Part shown: piece after piece, positions 1 through 6,803 of the stretch
Position numbering within the stretch: the stretch's first letter is position 1
How the letters are laid out: every line of letters begins with the position of its first letter
Origin: JAPLYB01 sp964500015
GTDB taxonomy: Archaea > Nanobdellota > Nanobdellia > Pacearchaeales > UBA284
Assembly (NCBI GenBank): GCA_964500015.1
Contig: CAZCMN010000025.1
Coordinates: 1-11,868 of the forward strand
Length of the DNA stretch: 11,868 bases
Direction of reading: 5' to 3'
Translations under genes and position numbers: made by a program
The notes under the pieces: model-generated
Seen by the model: the letters and a program-made list of their open reading frames with translations, nothing else
Told to the model about the DNA's origin: nothing
The model's database searches: none

Positions 1-1704
1 TTGTTTATCATTTTGATTTCTCTAAATTCATTAGTATTCGCTTATTCAGAAGACAAATTAACCCCCCACGCAGTTACAGGAGATGCAACTGCTCTTATCC
101 AAGCGATAATTGTTGTAAATGCTGGCCCAATAGTTACAATCTACAGTCCAGAAGAATCAAGGATGTATAGAAATATTGCCCCCCTCTTATTAAATTATTC
201 AGCCATAGATCCAGACAACATTTCTTCAGTTTGGTATGAGTTGGATGGAGTAAACACCAGTCTAGGGAATTCCTCTGAAAATTATATTTATTTTAATACT
301 TCAGAAGGAAGCAAAACGCTCCATCTATACTCCAATGATACTGGAGGTTACAGTTTAGTAAATTTTTATGTTAACAACACAAAATTAATCATTATCTATG
401 AAACATTTAGAGATCAAGGAAGTTCAAGCGATTTTGATTCCTATGCTGATGGAGAATTGGAAAATTTTCCAGACATGACTCTAGAGAACACAACCTATGG
501 AAAAATTGTATGGAATGAGAGTATAAATCTATCTGCAGATATTGATCCCTCAGATAGGATTACAACACTAGACTATAATGTCCTCATTACAGATCAATTT
601 ATCTATGTAAACACAACAGAACTCCCAAATTTAAATAAGGGGGCCACATTATGGTTTTATAATTTGACATTTGACAATCCAAGAGTTTTAATAGATGGAG
701 CAGTTTGCCCCGCAAACATTTGTTCAGATATTACATATGTTAACGGAACTCTGATTGTCACAGTTACAGATTTTTTTAATTTCACTCTAGAAGAAACTCC
801 TGAAATGGCCGGTGGCGGTGGTGGGAGGAGAGCTTCAAAAACCGGGATTATTACAGACAAAGAAGAAATCTTTGTTTCTCTAAAACAAGGAGAAACAAAA
901 ATGGAAAGCTTTATCATAAAAAATATAGGAAATAAAAAGATAAAAATAAGCCTGTCTGTTTTCGGGATTAATGAATTTTTAAAATTAAGTGAGAGTAGTC
1001 TAGAGTTATCGCCAGGGGAATCCAAAACAGTCAACATTGATTTTATAGCAAGAGAAGATGCAATCCCAAATCTTTATATGGGTAAGATTATTATCCAAGG
1101 AGGCAAAATAGAAAAAGAAATTTTGGTTGCTGTTGAAGTCGAATCTGAGCAGCCATTATTTGATGTAAAAGTAGAAATTCCATCACAATTTAGGGAAGTT
1201 TTTCCAAGAGATAATTTGATGGTGAATATAAAACTTTATAATCTTGGAAAAACCGGAAAAGTGGATGTAAGAGTAGAGTATCAGATAAGAGATGCGGGGA
1301 ATAGTATAATACTAACTGAAGAAGAAACAGTCGCAGTAGAAGGCCAACAAAACTTCATTAAAGAATTTCATTTGCCTGAAGATATAAAGCCCGGGAACTA
1401 TTTGGTTTATGTAAAAGCAGATTATGACCACCAAATAGGAAGCGCAAGCGCTTGGTTTTTAGTTAAAAGAAAAACCTTTTTCGAAGGAAATATGCTCTAT
1501 TTAATAATTGGTGCAATAATAGTTCTTCTTTTATTAATTTTAATTATACTTGGTGAGTTAAAATCCTTGAAAAAACACATAAACTATAAGATAGATGATC
1601 GAATCTTGACTATCGCGGCTAGGAGAAGATTGATACACCCTGTAAGAGAGAATAAATCCCGGGAAAAATTTAAAGGAAAGGATTGGTTAGAATTAGATGA
1701 CTAG
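1..1704 (+). CDS. Secreted, membrane-anchored Ig-like surface protein (5' end outside window)
   Basis: The reading frame is open from base 1. Its first codon, TTG, lies in a hydrophobic stretch (LFIILISLNSLVFA) that looks like a signal-peptide core, so the true start is probably just upstream and the gene is partial. Order seen: signal-like segment (about 1-14), Ig-like region with many N-glycosylation sequons (about 40-260), a Gly-rich hinge (AGGGGGRR, about 270-277), a NEW3/CARDB-like beta domain (about 280-375, with KQGETKMESFIIKNIG and LSPGESKTVNIDF), a second beta domain (about 385-490), one strong transmembrane helix (about 497-519, LYLIIGAIIVLLLLILIILG) and a basic cytoplasmic tail of about 47 residues. 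This predicts an extracellular protein anchored by its C-terminus, as is common in archaeal envelopes. No catalytic motif is visible and the ligand is unknown. The last 30 or so residues, around HPVRENKSREK, look unlike the rest and may be an inserted short repeat. Confidence 0.75.
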   Translation: MFIILISLNSLVFAYSEDKLTPHAVTGDATALIQAIIVVNAGPIVTIYSPEESRMYRNIAPLLLNYSAIDPDNISSVWYELDGVNTSLGNSSENYIYFNTSEGSKTLHLYSNDTGGYSLVNFYVNNTKLIIIYETFRDQGSSSDFDSYADGELENFPDMTLENTTYGKIVWNESINLSADIDPSDRITTLDYNVLITDQFIYVNTTELPNLNKGATLWFYNLTFDNPRVLIDGAVCPANICSDITYVNGTLIVTVTDFFNFTLEETPEMAGGGGGRRASKTGIITDKEEIFVSLKQGETKMESFIIKNIGNKKIKISLSVFGINEFLKLSESSLELSPGESKTVNIDFIAREDAIPNLYMGKIIIQGGKIEKEILVAVEVESEQPLFDVKVEIPSQFREVFPRDNLMVNIKLYNLGKTGKVDVRVEYQIRDAGNSIILTEEETVAVEGQQNFIKEFHLPEDIKPGNYLVYVKADYDHQIGSASAWFLVKRKTFFEGNMLYLIIGAIIVLLLLILIILGELKSLKKHINYKIDDRILTIAARRRLIHPVRENKSREKFKGKDWLELDD

Positions 1705-1714
1705 AAATATAAAA

Positions 1715-1722
1715 TTATAAAA
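1715..1722 (+). promoter_or_regulatory. TATA-like element before the small membrane protein
   Basis: The stretch TTATAAAA lies 55 bases before the ATG at 1778, in a very AT-rich 73-base gap after the surface-protein stop. An archaeal TATA box here would put the transcription start near 1745, giving a leader of roughly 30 bases. The leader contains only GAAAAAGAAG-type purine runs and no clear Shine-Dalgarno. The call rests on base composition and spacing alone; in such AT-rich DNA chance matches are frequent. Confidence 0.3.
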
Positions 1723-1777
1723 AAGAAAAATTAATAAACCCCATTTCCCGCATAAAAATAAGAAAAAGAAGTAAAAA

Positions 1778-2086
1778 ATGGAAATTTTATTGATATTATC
1801 ATTGATAAACGCATTGTTTGCATTAGTTAGTATAGTTATCGGAATTTTTGTTCTGTTTAGGGTGGCCGGTAAGTTTTTTTATACAAGTCTCTTTATTATT
1901 TTATCCGTTGGGATAATTTTTATTAGAGACATATTCTTCTTTTTCGGCGTTAATGCACCTGTTGTGACCTCTTTGATGAGGGGGGCTTCTATTTTGTTAA
2001 GTTTATTGGCAATTCTCTTTATCCAGAGAATAGTTAAGATCATAGACGGTCACTGGGATAATCATAAGTCAAAAAAAAGGAAGTAG
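1778..2086 (+). CDS. Small three-helix membrane protein of unknown function
   Basis: This 102-residue protein has three predicted transmembrane helices, at about residues 2-27, 33-56 and 63-86, separated by short polar turns (VAGKF, FGVNAP). It ends in a charged tail (DGHWDNHKSKKRK) that should face the cytoplasm. An Arg-Asp pair (IFIRDIFFFF) sits within the second hydrophobic segment, which is unusual and may be functionally important. I do not recognise the family. The size and topology would suit a membrane-embedded accessory or sensor component, but nothing in the sequence decides this. It follows the surface-protein gene on the same strand by 73 bases and converges with the ferredoxin gene. 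The ATG at 1778 is the first start in the frame and keeps the complete first helix. Confidence 0.65.
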   Translation: MEILLILSLINALFALVSIVIGIFVLFRVAGKFFYTSLFIILSVGIIFIRDIFFFFGVNAPVVTSLMRGASILLSLLAILFIQRIVKIIDGHWDNHKSKKRK

Positions 2087-2162
2087 AACCAATCTTTTGG
2101 GTGACCGGCATTTTTTGATTGCTGTTGGAGGCCAGTTTATACCTTATTCTATAAGTTAGAAT
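2071..2162. terminator. Convergent gene ends: candidate T-tract terminators and a small hairpin
   Basis: The membrane-protein gene (+) and the ferredoxin gene (-) converge here. On the plus strand a T6 run (2111-2116) lies 25 bases past the stop at 2086. On the minus strand a T8 run (2071-2078, read as A8 on the plus strand) lies beyond the ferredoxin stop, inside the end of the membrane-protein gene. A 6-bp inverted repeat (ATTCTA 2146-2151, TAGAAT 2157-2162, 5-base loop) abuts the ferredoxin stop. Archaeal termination relies mainly on T tracts, so these are plausible in both directions. None is strong. Confidence 0.3.
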
Positions 2163-2164
2163 AT

Positions 2165-2368
2165 TTACTTTAAATGAATACATCTTACTGGGCATGAATT
2201 TTCCGCATCTTTGTTGCATTTCACTTCTTTTTCCGAGACAATTTTTTTCTTAGGAGATGCTTTTCCATCTTTGCCCATAGTCCAATTATCACACAAAGAA
2301 GCACATGCTCCACAACCAATGCATTTTTCATGTTCCTGTTCAATCTTGTATGTTTTCTCTTTTGCCAT
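2165..2368 (-). CDS. Single-cluster [4Fe-4S] ferredoxin, Pyrococcus furiosus type
   Basis: A 67-residue soluble electron carrier. C16, C19 and C22 (CIGCGACASLC) together with C59 (CP) form the classic four-ligand set for one [4Fe-4S] cluster. C26 and C51 fall where P. furiosus ferredoxin has its C21-C48 disulfide. P. furiosus has Asp as second ligand; here it is Cys19, so a stable 4Fe cluster is expected. Oddities: the usual CP after the first motif is CD (D27), and there is an extra cysteine, C63, in CPVRC, so a second cluster or another metal site cannot be fully excluded, although the spacing does not suit a regular 2x[4Fe-4S] protein. The gene lies 29 bases after gyrA on the same strand and is probably co-transcribed with it. 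The redox partner is not apparent from the window. Confidence 0.88.
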   Translation of the reverse strand: MAKEKTYKIEQEHEKCIGCGACASLCDNWTMGKDGKASPKKKIVSEKEVKCNKDAENSCPVRCIHLK

Positions 2369-2397
2369 CTTTATCTTACAATTCTAAATTTAAAAAT

Positions 2398-5300
2398 TTA
2401 TTCAATTTCTTTTAATTTAACTAGATCAGTTACCTTGTCGTCTGTTTGAAGCCTGATTATTTTGACTCCCTGCGTATTCCTGCCCATAACCCTCATATCT
2501 TTCATCGGAACTCTGATTACCATTCCTTTTCCCGTAGTCACGATAACTGAGTCAGATGAAGTAACAACCTGGAAAGCAACAACATTCCCGTTTCTTTCAG
2601 AACAATTGATGTTTATTACTCCTTTAGCAGCTCTTGCTGTTTTCCTATAATCCAAAACAGGCGTTCTTTTTCCAAATCCCTTCTCCGTGATGGTTAAAAT
2701 AGTTGCTTGTTTGCTCTCTGATTTTTCTTTTTCAATCTCTGCCATCTGTGTTTTTGAGAATTTCTGAACACCAGTGACCTCATCATCTTTATCTAGTCTA
2801 ATAGCTGTAACGCCATAAGCTGATTTTCCCATCTCCCTGATTTCCTTGACATTAAATCTAGCCGCAATTCCTTTTTTGGTTGCAATGATAACTTCATCTT
2901 CTTCTTCAACTAGAATAGCGTCTACAATTCCATCGTCTGGAGGAAGTTTTGTAGCCATAACCCCTGATTGGCTTATCCTAATAAATTCTTCAAGGTTCAC
3001 TCGTTTAGCTATTCCTTTTTTAGTTAGAATCAAGACAGAACCCTTTCTCTCTATAATCGGGATAACTGCTTTTATGAGCTCGTTCATCTGCAATAGATTG
3101 ATAATTGCTTTTCCTTTGCTGTATCTAGTTGCTTCTGGAATGTTATATGCTTTTAAGATGTATAATTTTCCTCTTTCTGTCAAGAAAAGAATTTGATTAT
3201 GCGTATCACAGGTAAAGACAGTCTGCACAAAATCTCCTGTTGTTAATTCTGCTCCAGAGATTCCTTTTCCCCCTCTGTGTTGTTCATTATACATTCTTAG
3301 GGGCATTCTTTTGATATAACCTTTAGAAGTAATCATAACCGCAACTTCTTCTTTTTTAACTAGATCAATCTCATTGATTTCAGGACTTCTTTCTAAAATC
3401 CTTGTCCTTCTTTCATCGCCATATTTTCTTTTTATTTCCATTACTTCTTTTCTTATTATCTCTAAAATCTCTTTTTCATCAGATAATATTTTTTCTAATT
3501 CTTTTATTCGTTCAGTAAGTTGTTTATGCTCGACTTTTATCTTGTCTTGTTCTAGAGCAGTTAACCTCTGCAATTTCATCTCAAGAATAGCCTGAGCTTG
3601 TTTCTGGCTTAATTTGTACTTATTCATCAAATTTTCTGTAGCTTCAGTAACATGTTTTGATCTTTTGATTAAACTGATTACTAAATCTAAATCTTTCAGT
3701 GCGATTAATAAACCCTCTAGAATATGGACTCGGTCTTTAGCTTGATTTGATTCAAATTCTGTTCTTTTCCTGACAATTTTCTGTCTATGATGAACATAAA
3801 CTTCAATCAATTGTTTTAAGTTGAGGATTCTTGGCTGATTTTTGACTAGAGCAAGCAAAATACAATTAAATTTAGTTTCCAATCCAGTTAGTTTATATAA
3901 TCTATTCATGACTAATTTTGCATTTGCTCCTCTTTTCAATAAAATTACAATTCTTACTTCTTCTTTTGCAGATTCATCTCTGATGTCAGAAATATCGCTT
4001 ATTTTCTTATCTTGGACTAAATTTGCTATTGCCTTAATAAAATCTGCTTTGTTGGTTTGATAAGGTAATTCAGTAATCACAATCTTTTCTTTATCCCCCT
4101 TTGTTTCAACACCCGCTTTTCCTCTCAAAACAAAACTTCCTCTTCCAGTTTCATAAACCTCTTTTAAACCCTCCTTGTATACTGTTCCGAATGTTGGGAA
4201 ATCTGGGCCTAGAATAAATTCTCTTAATTTTTCTATGGCAATATCCGGATTTTTGATATATGAAATGATTGCTTCACAGACCTCTGAGAGATTATGCGGG
4301 GGAATTGAAGTCATCATTCCTACTGCTATTCCTGAAGAACCATTAATTAATAAGTTGGGCAATTTAGCTGGAAAAACTTCTGGTTCTTTTAAAGAATTAT
4401 CAAAATTTGGCAAGAACTTCACAGTTTCTTTGTCTAAGTCTTCCAATAATTCCATAGACATTTTTGATAACTTAGCTTCAGTATACCTCATTGAGGCGGG
4501 CGGGTCTCCATCCGTGGAATTATGTACAAAAATTCCTGAAGCAAGAGCAAAATTATGGGTTTTGTCTATAGTTAAATCGTAAACATCAGTTAATTCATTC
4601 AAGAACTCTGTTTCAACCACCTTATGATTGCGGTTAATCTCGCATAACAATGGATTTTTATTATTTTCAAAATATTTATTAAACCCCAAATTCCAGGAAG
4701 TGAAGCTTTTTGTTTTGAATACGTCTTTTCTGGCCTTTTCAAAATTTTCTTCAGTTAAAGAAAGATTATTTTCTTTTAGATAGTTGCATATCTTAACAAA
4801 CTTTTTCTTACCAGTTAAATTAGTTTTTCTTTTTTTATTGTTAGCAGTAATTGTATGATGGAATAATTCTTTATATTCGGGAATTTGCCACATTTTTTTC
4901 ATAGTGATAGAAGCAGTTTTTCTTATTTCTTCAACTTTTTCGGGGTGTTCTGCCAAATATCTTCGGTTTACTTCACTTAAGGTTATAGTCATTTGTTGTC
5001 TATAATCTTCATTTTTCCAATTTTCAAGATTTCTTTGAATCATCCTTTCAGAATATTTTTTTCTATTGTTTTCATCTGCCCAAAATTGTTTTCTTCCTTC
5101 AGCTAATATTTCTCGGTAGTTCTCATCAGTTTTATGTTTTTGTGAAGTAAAATTGTAGTGTGTTTGCCAATGTTCTTTCCAGTTCATTCTTCGAAGATTA
5201 TTGGGGTTATTATTCAATTTGTTAAAATCAACATGGTGTCGAATTCTTCCAGTAGACTTCGCGTAAATACCTTCATCAATGTTCCACTTATCTGATAGTA

Positions 5301-6159
5301 TATGGACAAAATTCCAAGAATTTAATTTAGGTTGCATTATCATCTCATAGCCAATACAATTGGGGTCATCTTCTTTTGTTGAAAATCTAGAATAACAAGG
5401 CATTAATGAATCGCCAGATTTCAAATCTTTTGCTTCTTTATAAGTTCCTTCTTTTAACATAAATTTGTGGTTTGTAGTACATTTTATCTCTTCTCCGTTA
5501 TCTAAAATAACTTTCATAATTTCAGCATTTTCTTTTGTTTTTCTTGGATTTTTGATTTCTGCGATTTTTACTGTTTCATCATCTATCGTAAAAGTAAAAT
5601 TTCTTTTTCCTTGTTTATGTTCGTTTATTAGTTCTTTAAAGGAAAGATTTCTACCATCGGTTAATTTAATTTTTGTATCTGCAGTAAAACATCCAAAATT
5701 TCCCTGCCCATGAACTAAAGGATATCTCAAAGAAAAATTCTGCGCCATTCGGACCATTGCGTCATAAATAGCCATATCTCCATGAGGATGATATTTACCC
5801 ATTGTATCCCCGACTATTCTTGCTGATTTTTTTGTTGGCTTATCTGGTTCTAAATTCAAGCCCTCCATAGCATAAAGAATTCTTCTATGAACTGGTTTCA
5901 ATCCATCCTCCGCAGAGGGAATAGCTCTAGAGACAATAACTGACATAGCATAATCTATGTAAGAGGATTTCATTTCATCTTCAATTAAGGCTTCTTCTAC
6001 TTTTTCATCTTTAGGAATTTCAAGAGGGATTATTGTAACCACAACTTTCTCGCTATCAACGCCATTTCCGGTCTCTACACTTCCATTGCCATTACTTTCT
6101 TCATCATCTCGCTCATCTTCCTCTTCATCTTCCTTTTTCTTTTTTTCTTCTTCTGGCAT
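2398..6159 (-). CDS. gyrA: DNA gyrase subunit A precursor, interrupted by an HNH intein
   Basis: The A subunit of type IIA topoisomerase cleaves and religates the gate DNA segment; with GyrB it introduces negative supercoils. The 1253-residue precursor contains a 391-residue intein at 157-547, and the spliced product is 862 residues, a normal GyrA length. N-terminal part: an acidic low-complexity extension (about 1-50), then the winged-helix region with DGLKPVHRRILYAM and HPHGD (124-128). C-terminal part: the active-site Tyr559 (MRYTEAK; 168 after splicing), tower and coiled coil with the C-gate (to about 925), then a beta-propeller from about 930. A GyrA-box variant, QHRGGKG (960-966), supports gyrase rather than topoisomerase IV. 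The Ser of the quinolone-contact site (E. coli Ser83) is Met129; the Asp87 equivalent, D133, is kept. The start lies 2 bases after the stop of the upstream 70-residue gene, which suggests translational coupling. Confidence 0.96.
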   Translation of the reverse strand: MPEEEKKKKEDEEEDERDDEESNGNGSVETGNGVDSEKVVVTIIPLEIPKDEKVEEALIEDEMKSSYIDYAMSVIVSRAIPSAEDGLKPVHRRILYAMEGLNLEPDKPTKKSARIVGDTMGKYHPHGDMAIYDAMVRMAQNFSLRYPLVHGQGNFGCFTADTKIKLTDGRNLSFKELINEHKQGKRNFTFTIDDETVKIAEIKNPRKTKENAEIMKVILDNGEEIKCTTNHKFMLKEGTYKEAKDLKSGDSLMPCYSRFSTKEDDPNCIGYEMIMQPKLNSWNFVHILSDKWNIDEGIYAKSTGRIRHHVDFNKLNNNPNNLRRMNWKEHWQTHYNFTSQKHKTDENYREILAEGRKQFWADENNRKKYSERMIQRNLENWKNEDYRQQMTITLSEVNRRYLAEHPEKVEEIRKTASITMKKMWQIPEYKELFHHTITANNKKRKTNLTGKKKFVKICNYLKENNLSLTEENFEKARKDVFKTKSFTSWNLGFNKYFENNKNPLLCEINRNHKVVETEFLNELTDVYDLTIDKTHNFALASGIFVHNSTDGDPPASMRYTEAKLSKMSMELLEDLDKETVKFLPNFDNSLKEPEVFPAKLPNLLINGSSGIAVGMMTSIPPHNLSEVCEAIISYIKNPDIAIEKLREFILGPDFPTFGTVYKEGLKEVYETGRGSFVLRGKAGVETKGDKEKIVITELPYQTNKADFIKAIANLVQDKKISDISDIRDESAKEEVRIVILLKRGANAKLVMNRLYKLTGLETKFNCILLALVKNQPRILNLKQLIEVYVHHRQKIVRKRTEFESNQAKDRVHILEGLLIALKDLDLVISLIKRSKHVTEATENLMNKYKLSQKQAQAILEMKLQRLTALEQDKIKVEHKQLTERIKELEKILSDEKEILEIIRKEVMEIKRKYGDERRTRILERSPEINEIDLVKKEEVAVMITSKGYIKRMPLRMYNEQHRGGKGISGAELTTGDFVQTVFTCDTHNQILFLTERGKLYILKAYNIPEATRYSKGKAIINLLQMNELIKAVIPIIERKGSVLILTKKGIAKRVNLEEFIRISQSGVMATKLPPDDGIVDAILVEEEDEVIIATKKGIAARFNVKEIREMGKSAYGVTAIRLDKDDEVTGVQKFSKTQMAEIEKEKSESKQATILTITEKGFGKRTPVLDYRKTARAAKGVININCSERNGNVVAFQVVTSSDSVIVTTGKGMVIRVPMKDMRVMGRNTQGVKIIRLQTDDKVTDLVKLKEIE
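4519..5691 (-). mobile_element. GyrA intein with HNH homing endonuclease domain
   Basis: An in-frame protein intron of 391 residues (GyrA residues 157-547). Splicing motifs: Cys157 as first residue (block A, CFTADTKIKLTDG); block B TTNH with T228 and H231; block F VYDLTIDKTHNFALA with D528 and H535; block G FVHN, with penultimate His546, terminal Asn547 and Ser548 as the +1 nucleophile. All key residues are present, so it should splice. The extein joint is GNFG/STDGD, between the positions of E. coli G110 and S111, 11 residues before the catalytic Tyr. The mycobacterial GyrA intein sits directly after that Tyr, so this is a different site. Between the splicing halves lies an HNH nuclease (about 300-336) followed by short Trp/Tyr-centred repeats (about 340-445). 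It should act at the protein level by self-excision and at the DNA level by homing into intein-free gyrA. Confidence 0.95.
4825..5292 (-). other. HNH nuclease domain and DNA-binding repeats inside the GyrA intein
   Basis: Precursor residues about 290-445. The HNH core reads RHHVDFNKLNNNPNNLRR then NWKEHWQTH. H308/H309, N321 and H330 are the candidate HNH residues, and the layout matches HNH homing endonucleases (HH-D-N, about 10 residues, NL, then WKEH). It is followed by modules of about 20-23 residues with an aromatic residue near the start of each: W360 (RKQFWADENNR), W381 (LENWKNEDYR), Y401 (RRYLAEHPEK) and W424 (KKMWQIPEYK). These resemble the nuclease-associated modular DNA-binding repeats (NUMOD type) of intron and intein HNH enzymes. 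That they read the DNA target is inferred. The nuclease appears intact, so recent or ongoing homing is possible. Confidence 0.8.
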
Positions 6160-6161
6160 CT

Positions 6162-6374
6162 TTATCTGTCCTTTTTATCTAATTTATTTAATTCGTTTAT
6201 AAGATATTTTCTCCAATCTTTCTCTAATTGTGTTTTAATTAATTTTAAAAGTTCTTTATCTTTTTTATTTAATTTTTTATTCTCAAGTTTTTTTACAATA
6301 TCATAAATCTTTTTGTCAGTATAATTGTCAATCAAATATCGCTTATTTCCTTCTTTTAAAACATATTTTTTCAT
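6162..6374 (-). CDS. Small lysine-rich protein of unknown function in the gyrase operon
   Basis: A 70-residue, very basic protein with Lys at nearly every third position and no cysteine. It starts with a short strand-like segment (KKYVLKEGNKRYLIDNYTDKK), then looks mostly helical (IYDIVKKLENKKL, KDKELLKLIKTQLEKDW). No transmembrane segment or known motif is visible. I do not recognise the family. A GGGAG Shine-Dalgarno (6385-6389) sits 10 bases before the ATG, the stop is 2 bases from the gyrA start, and only 16 bases separate it from the upstream Mth938-type gene. This tight packing and clear ribosome site argue that it is real. The charge would allow nucleic-acid binding or binding to the acidic N-terminus of GyrA, but both ideas are speculation. 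Confidence 0.6.
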   Translation of the reverse strand: MKKYVLKEGNKRYLIDNYTDKKIYDIVKKLENKKLNKKDKELLKLIKTQLEKDWRKYLINELNKLDKKDR

Positions 6375-6384
6375 TTTAACTTAT

Positions 6385-6389
6385 CTCCC
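6385..6389 (-). promoter_or_regulatory. Ribosome binding site of the 70-residue gene
   Basis: Read on the minus strand this is GGGAG, followed by 10 bases and the ATG at 6374. It matches the anti-Shine-Dalgarno of archaeal 16S rRNA and lies wholly in the 16-base gap between the two genes. It supports both the reality and the chosen start of the small gene. Confidence 0.55.
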
Positions 6390-6390
6390 A

Positions 6391-6741
6391 TTAACAAGTA
6401 ATATGAAATACTCCTAGTTTTTTTCCAGTCAAGTTATTGAATTCCTTGACAGCTTCAGGTGTTTTTTTTATGATTAATTTAATATGCTCTCTTTCGCAGA
6501 TTTTTGGAATGCTTTCCTCTAATCTGCATGCTCCGAACTGGCCTGTTCCAATAATAAGGTAGTCTGGTTTTTGTTCTTCTATCAACTCCTTTACCTCTTC
6601 TCTACAAATCGTATGTTGGCTTCCGTAATACTGCTGGCTTATATTTGTTCTAGCGATTAACTTCCCATTTACATCAATCAAGATATCTTGATTGTATGTT
6701 TTTCCATCAATTGTTATCTTTCCGAATTCTGTTGTTATCAT
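6391..6741 (-). CDS. Mth938/DUF498 family protein
   Basis: At 116 residues this has the length and pattern of the Mth938-like (DUF498, PF04430) fold: an FGKITIDGKTYNQDILI start, a central SQHTICREEVKELI, the signature LIIGTGQFG (about 62-70), then TPEAVKEFNNL and a C-terminal GKKLGVFHITC close to the family's usual LHLTC ending. In eukaryotes the family includes NDUFAF3 (complex I assembly) and AAMDC; in archaea and bacteria the biochemical role is not established, so no function is assigned. It lies between gyrB (62 bases upstream) and the 70-residue gene in the gyrase operon. The ATG at 6741 gives the full family N-terminus. No Shine-Dalgarno is evident in front of it. Confidence 0.85.
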   Translation of the reverse strand: MITTEFGKITIDGKTYNQDILIDVNGKLIARTNISQQYYGSQHTICREEVKELIEEQKPDYLIIGTGQFGACRLEESIPKICEREHIKLIIKKTPEAVKEFNNLTGKKLGVFHITC

Positions 6742-6803
6742 CTTTGAGTTATGTTGTTTATTCTATTTGTTTTTATTTCTATTACTATAACACTTATCCC
6801 GCA

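Noticed and set aside
657..1037. Minus-strand frame inside the first surface-protein gene
   Set aside because: It is antisense to the Gly-rich hinge (read as a proline run) and beta domains; no independent support.
2101..2164. Small RNA or tRNA in the convergent gap
   Set aside because: Only 78 bases, one weak 6-bp hairpin, and no tRNA or other known RNA pattern.
4175..4582. Plus-strand frame opposite gyrA
   Set aside because: It is antisense to conserved GyrA sequence around the active-site Tyr and has no motif or ribosome site.
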